DNA from: Acidobacteriaceae bacterium
GTDB taxonomy: Bacteria > Acidobacteriota > Terriglobia > Terriglobales > Acidobacteriaceae
DNA length: 6,339 nucleotides
Reading direction: 5' to 3'
NCBI GenBank assembly: GCA_030838305.1
Contig: JAUTWY010000462.1
Span: 1-6,339 of the forward strand
Shown one piece after another: positions 4,749 to 6,339 of the stretch. Numbering within the stretch: the stretch's first letter is position 1; the number at the start of each line of letters is the position of its first letter. Made by a program: the position numbers and the translations under genes. The notes below the pieces were generated by a model. The model searched no databases and had not been told where the DNA came from. It worked only from the letters and a program-made list of their open reading frames with translations.

Positions 4749-6339
4749 TCAATTCGTTTGAATCTGAACGAGGCCGTTACCGGGCACGTGATAATCCGCG
4801 CGCTTCCACTTGCGTTCCACCTCGACGCCATGCTGAGGCGTTGGATGGCCGAAGCGATGGTTGATGCGCGGCAGCGGACTTTCGCCGACTTCCGGCAGCA
4901 CGCGGAGATGAACCGCAGCTTCTTTGTACGCGGGCGTGTGGGTCACTGCGTCGGTGTGGCTGCTGGTCAGCCGGTTTACCGGGCTCTCGACCGAATTCAT
5001 GGGCATGTAGAGTTGCTTGCCGTGGACCCGGTCGGTAACCAGAGCGCGCACGCGAACCTGTCCGTAACGTGAGGTGAGCTGCACCCAAGTGCCGCTTTGA
5101 ATGCCACGCTGTTTGGCCAAGTCGGGGGAGACTTCGACAAAAGTATCGGGGGTCTTCTCGCGAATTCCTGCGACTCGGTAGGTCAGATTGCCTTCGTGGA
5201 AATGTTCAAGCAGGCGTCCATTATTCAGATGGAGATCAAATTCGGCATTGGGCTGGTCCGTCGGCCCTGAAAGGGCGAGCGGGAACAGTCTTGCTTTGCC
5301 ATCCGGGAAGGCAAATCCTTTTGTATAAAGCAGTGGCTGATCCGTTCCGTCGGCTGCAACCGGCCACTGAAGAGACTTAAATCCCTCAAGCCTCTCGTAG
5401 GTCACGCCCGCGAACAAGGGCGTCAACGAGGCGACCTCGCGATAAATTTCGGAGGGATGCTGATACTGCCAGTTCGCGCCGAGCCGGTTGGCGATGTCCT
5501 GAATGATTCGCCAGTCGGGCAGCGAGCCTTCGAGCGGCTCCAACACCTGATAAAGCCGCTGAATCCGCCGCTCGGTGCTCGTGAAGGTTCCGTCCTTCTC
5601 CAGGCTCGGCGACGCCGGCAGCACGACGTCGGCGAACTGGCAGGTGTGGCTGAAGAACACATCCTGGACGACCAAGAAGTCCAGCTTCTCGAACGCGGCG
5701 CTCACGTAGTTCGCGTTCGAGTCGACGATGCTCATTTCCTCGCCGATGAGGTACATCGCCTTGAGCCGGCCGTCGTGAATGGCGTCCACCATCTGGTGGT
5801 TGTCGAGCCCCTTGGCCGTCGGCAGGCTCACCTTCCACGACGCTTCGAAGCGCGCACGGATCGCCGGATCGTCGACGGATTGGTACCCGGGAAGGGTGTT
5901 CGGCATCGATCCGTGATCGCTCGCACCCTGCACGTTGTTGTGCCCGCGAAGCGGATACGCACCGGTGCCAGGCCTCATGTAATTGCCGGTGACGAGCAGC
6001 AGGTTCGAAATTGCAGTCGACGTGTCCGAGCCTTGATGGTGCTGGGTGACGCCCATCGCCCACAGCACACACATGCGTTTCGCGTTCGCGATCTCGCGCG
6101 CGACGGTTTCGAGCGTCTCGACCGGCAGGCCGCTGACGCGCGACGCCTCGTCCAACGTGAAGGGCTCGAGGCTCGCGCGGTACGCATCGAGGCCGTTCAC
6201 CCACTGATCGATGAACGTGGTATGTGCCAGGCCGTTGTCCAGCAGGTAGCGCGTAATGGCGTTCAGCCAGAAGAGATCGGTTCCCGGGTTGGGATGCAGA
6301 AAGAGGTCCGCGCGCCGCGCCATCTCGTGCTCACGAAGA
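4749..6339 (-). CDS. fdhF: Formate dehydrogenase alpha subunit, molybdopterin-dependent, C-terminal part (5' truncated by window edge)
   Basis: The frame is open to the right edge (five codons, LREHE, precede the ATG at 6323), so the gene starts outside the window. The 529 residues seen are roughly the last 55% of a 900-1000-residue YrhE/YjgC-type enzyme. Numbered from the ATG: RADLFLHPNPGTDLFWL (4-20) and GVTQHHQGSDTSTAISNLLL (91-110) bind the pterin cofactor; RGHNNVQGASDHG (126-138); LIGEE (192-196); SHTCQFADVVLPASPSLEKDGTFTSTERRIQ (225-255); then the molybdopterin dinucleotide-binding domain (about 365-475) and the family tail NHRFGHPTPQHGVEVERKW (488-506). The family oxidises formate to CO2 with Mo- or W-bis-MGD and Fe-S clusters in the cytoplasm. 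The active-site Cys/Sec and the Fe-S ligands lie in the missing part, so formate specificity is inferred from family and from DUF1641 next door. The part above about 5400 is visibly richer in GC than the 3' part. Confidence 0.9.
   Translation of the reverse strand, partial: LREHEMARRADLFLHPNPGTDLFWLNAITRYLLDNGLAHTTFIDQWVNGLDAYRASLEPFTLDEASRVSGLPVETLETVAREIANAKRMCVLWAMGVTQHHQGSDTSTAISNLLLVTGNYMRPGTGAYPLRGHNNVQGASDHGSMPNTLPGYQSVDDPAIRARFEASWKVSLPTAKGLDNHQMVDAIHDGRLKAMYLIGEEMSIVDSNANYVSAAFEKLDFLVVQDVFFSHTCQFADVVLPASPSLEKDGTFTSTERRIQRLYQVLEPLEGSLPDWRIIQDIANRLGANWQYQHPSEIYREVASLTPLFAGVTYERLEGFKSLQWPVAADGTDQPLLYTKGFAFPDGKARLFPLALSGPTDQPNAEFDLHLNNGRLLEHFHEGNLTYRVAGIREKTPDTFVEVSPDLAKQRGIQSGTWVQLTSRYGQVRVRALVTDRVHGKQLYMPMNSVESPVNRLTSSHTDAVTHTPAYKEAAVHLRVLPEVGESPLPRINHRFGHPTPQHGVEVERKWKRADYHVPGNGLVQIQTN

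Noticed and set aside
5386..6204. 272-codon open frame on the minus strand inside the formate dehydrogenase gene
   Set aside because: It is Arg- and Ala-rich low-information sequence caused by the high GC of this part; the overlapping frame holds the conserved dehydrogenase motifs.

Overview
The window most likely comes from an Acidobacteriota genome, probably a soil or sediment lineage. The main evidence is the left-hand gene, the C-terminal half of an Oar-like TonB-dependent outer-membrane receptor with the wording typical of the large acidobacterial family. The FhlA-type activator and the receiver/PAS linker sequences also fit that phylum. This placement is inferred from recognised family patterns, not from a search.

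Layout from left to right. (1) 1-1167, plus strand: the 3' end of the TonB-dependent receptor, cut by the window edge. (2) 1348-1791, minus strand: a small exported LTxxQ (Spy/CpxP-like) protein rich in paired histidines. (3) 1792-2151: a 360-base divergent regulatory region with a perfect TATAAT and several short repeats. (4) 2152-2505 and 2551-3552, plus strand: a stand-alone receiver domain followed by a receiver-less sigma-54 activator (AAA+ plus Fis-type HTH, closest in wording to FhlA). Together they look like an NtrC-type regulator split into two genes. (5) 3601-4226, minus strand: a damaged sensor-kinase remnant (receiver linker, PAS, start of a second PAS), broken by a one-base frameshift and truncated at both ends. 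(6) 4258-4731, minus strand: a DUF1641 protein. (7) 4749-6339, minus strand: the C-terminal part of a formate dehydrogenase alpha subunit (molybdopterin oxidoreductase), continuing past the right edge.

How the genes may work together: the dehydrogenase and DUF1641 genes are 17 bases apart on one strand, a pairing known from Bacillus yrhE/yrhD, and form an operon. The sigma-54 activator resembles FhlA, the activator of formate-responsive genes in enterobacteria, so a formate-related regulon is a reasonable guess. However, it lacks the GAF sensor domains of FhlA, and the dehydrogenase promoter lies outside the window. The lone receiver could be the phosphorylation input for the activator. No complete kinase is present; the only kinase-related sequence is the broken remnant.

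No tRNA, rRNA, CRISPR array, insertion sequence or other mobile element was seen. I found no clearly new system. The most interesting points are the split receiver/activator pair beside a formate dehydrogenase locus, the frameshifted PAS remnant, and a change in base composition inside the dehydrogenase gene. Coordinates near the right edge may be off by one base, because the printed line numbering and the stated length differ by one there.
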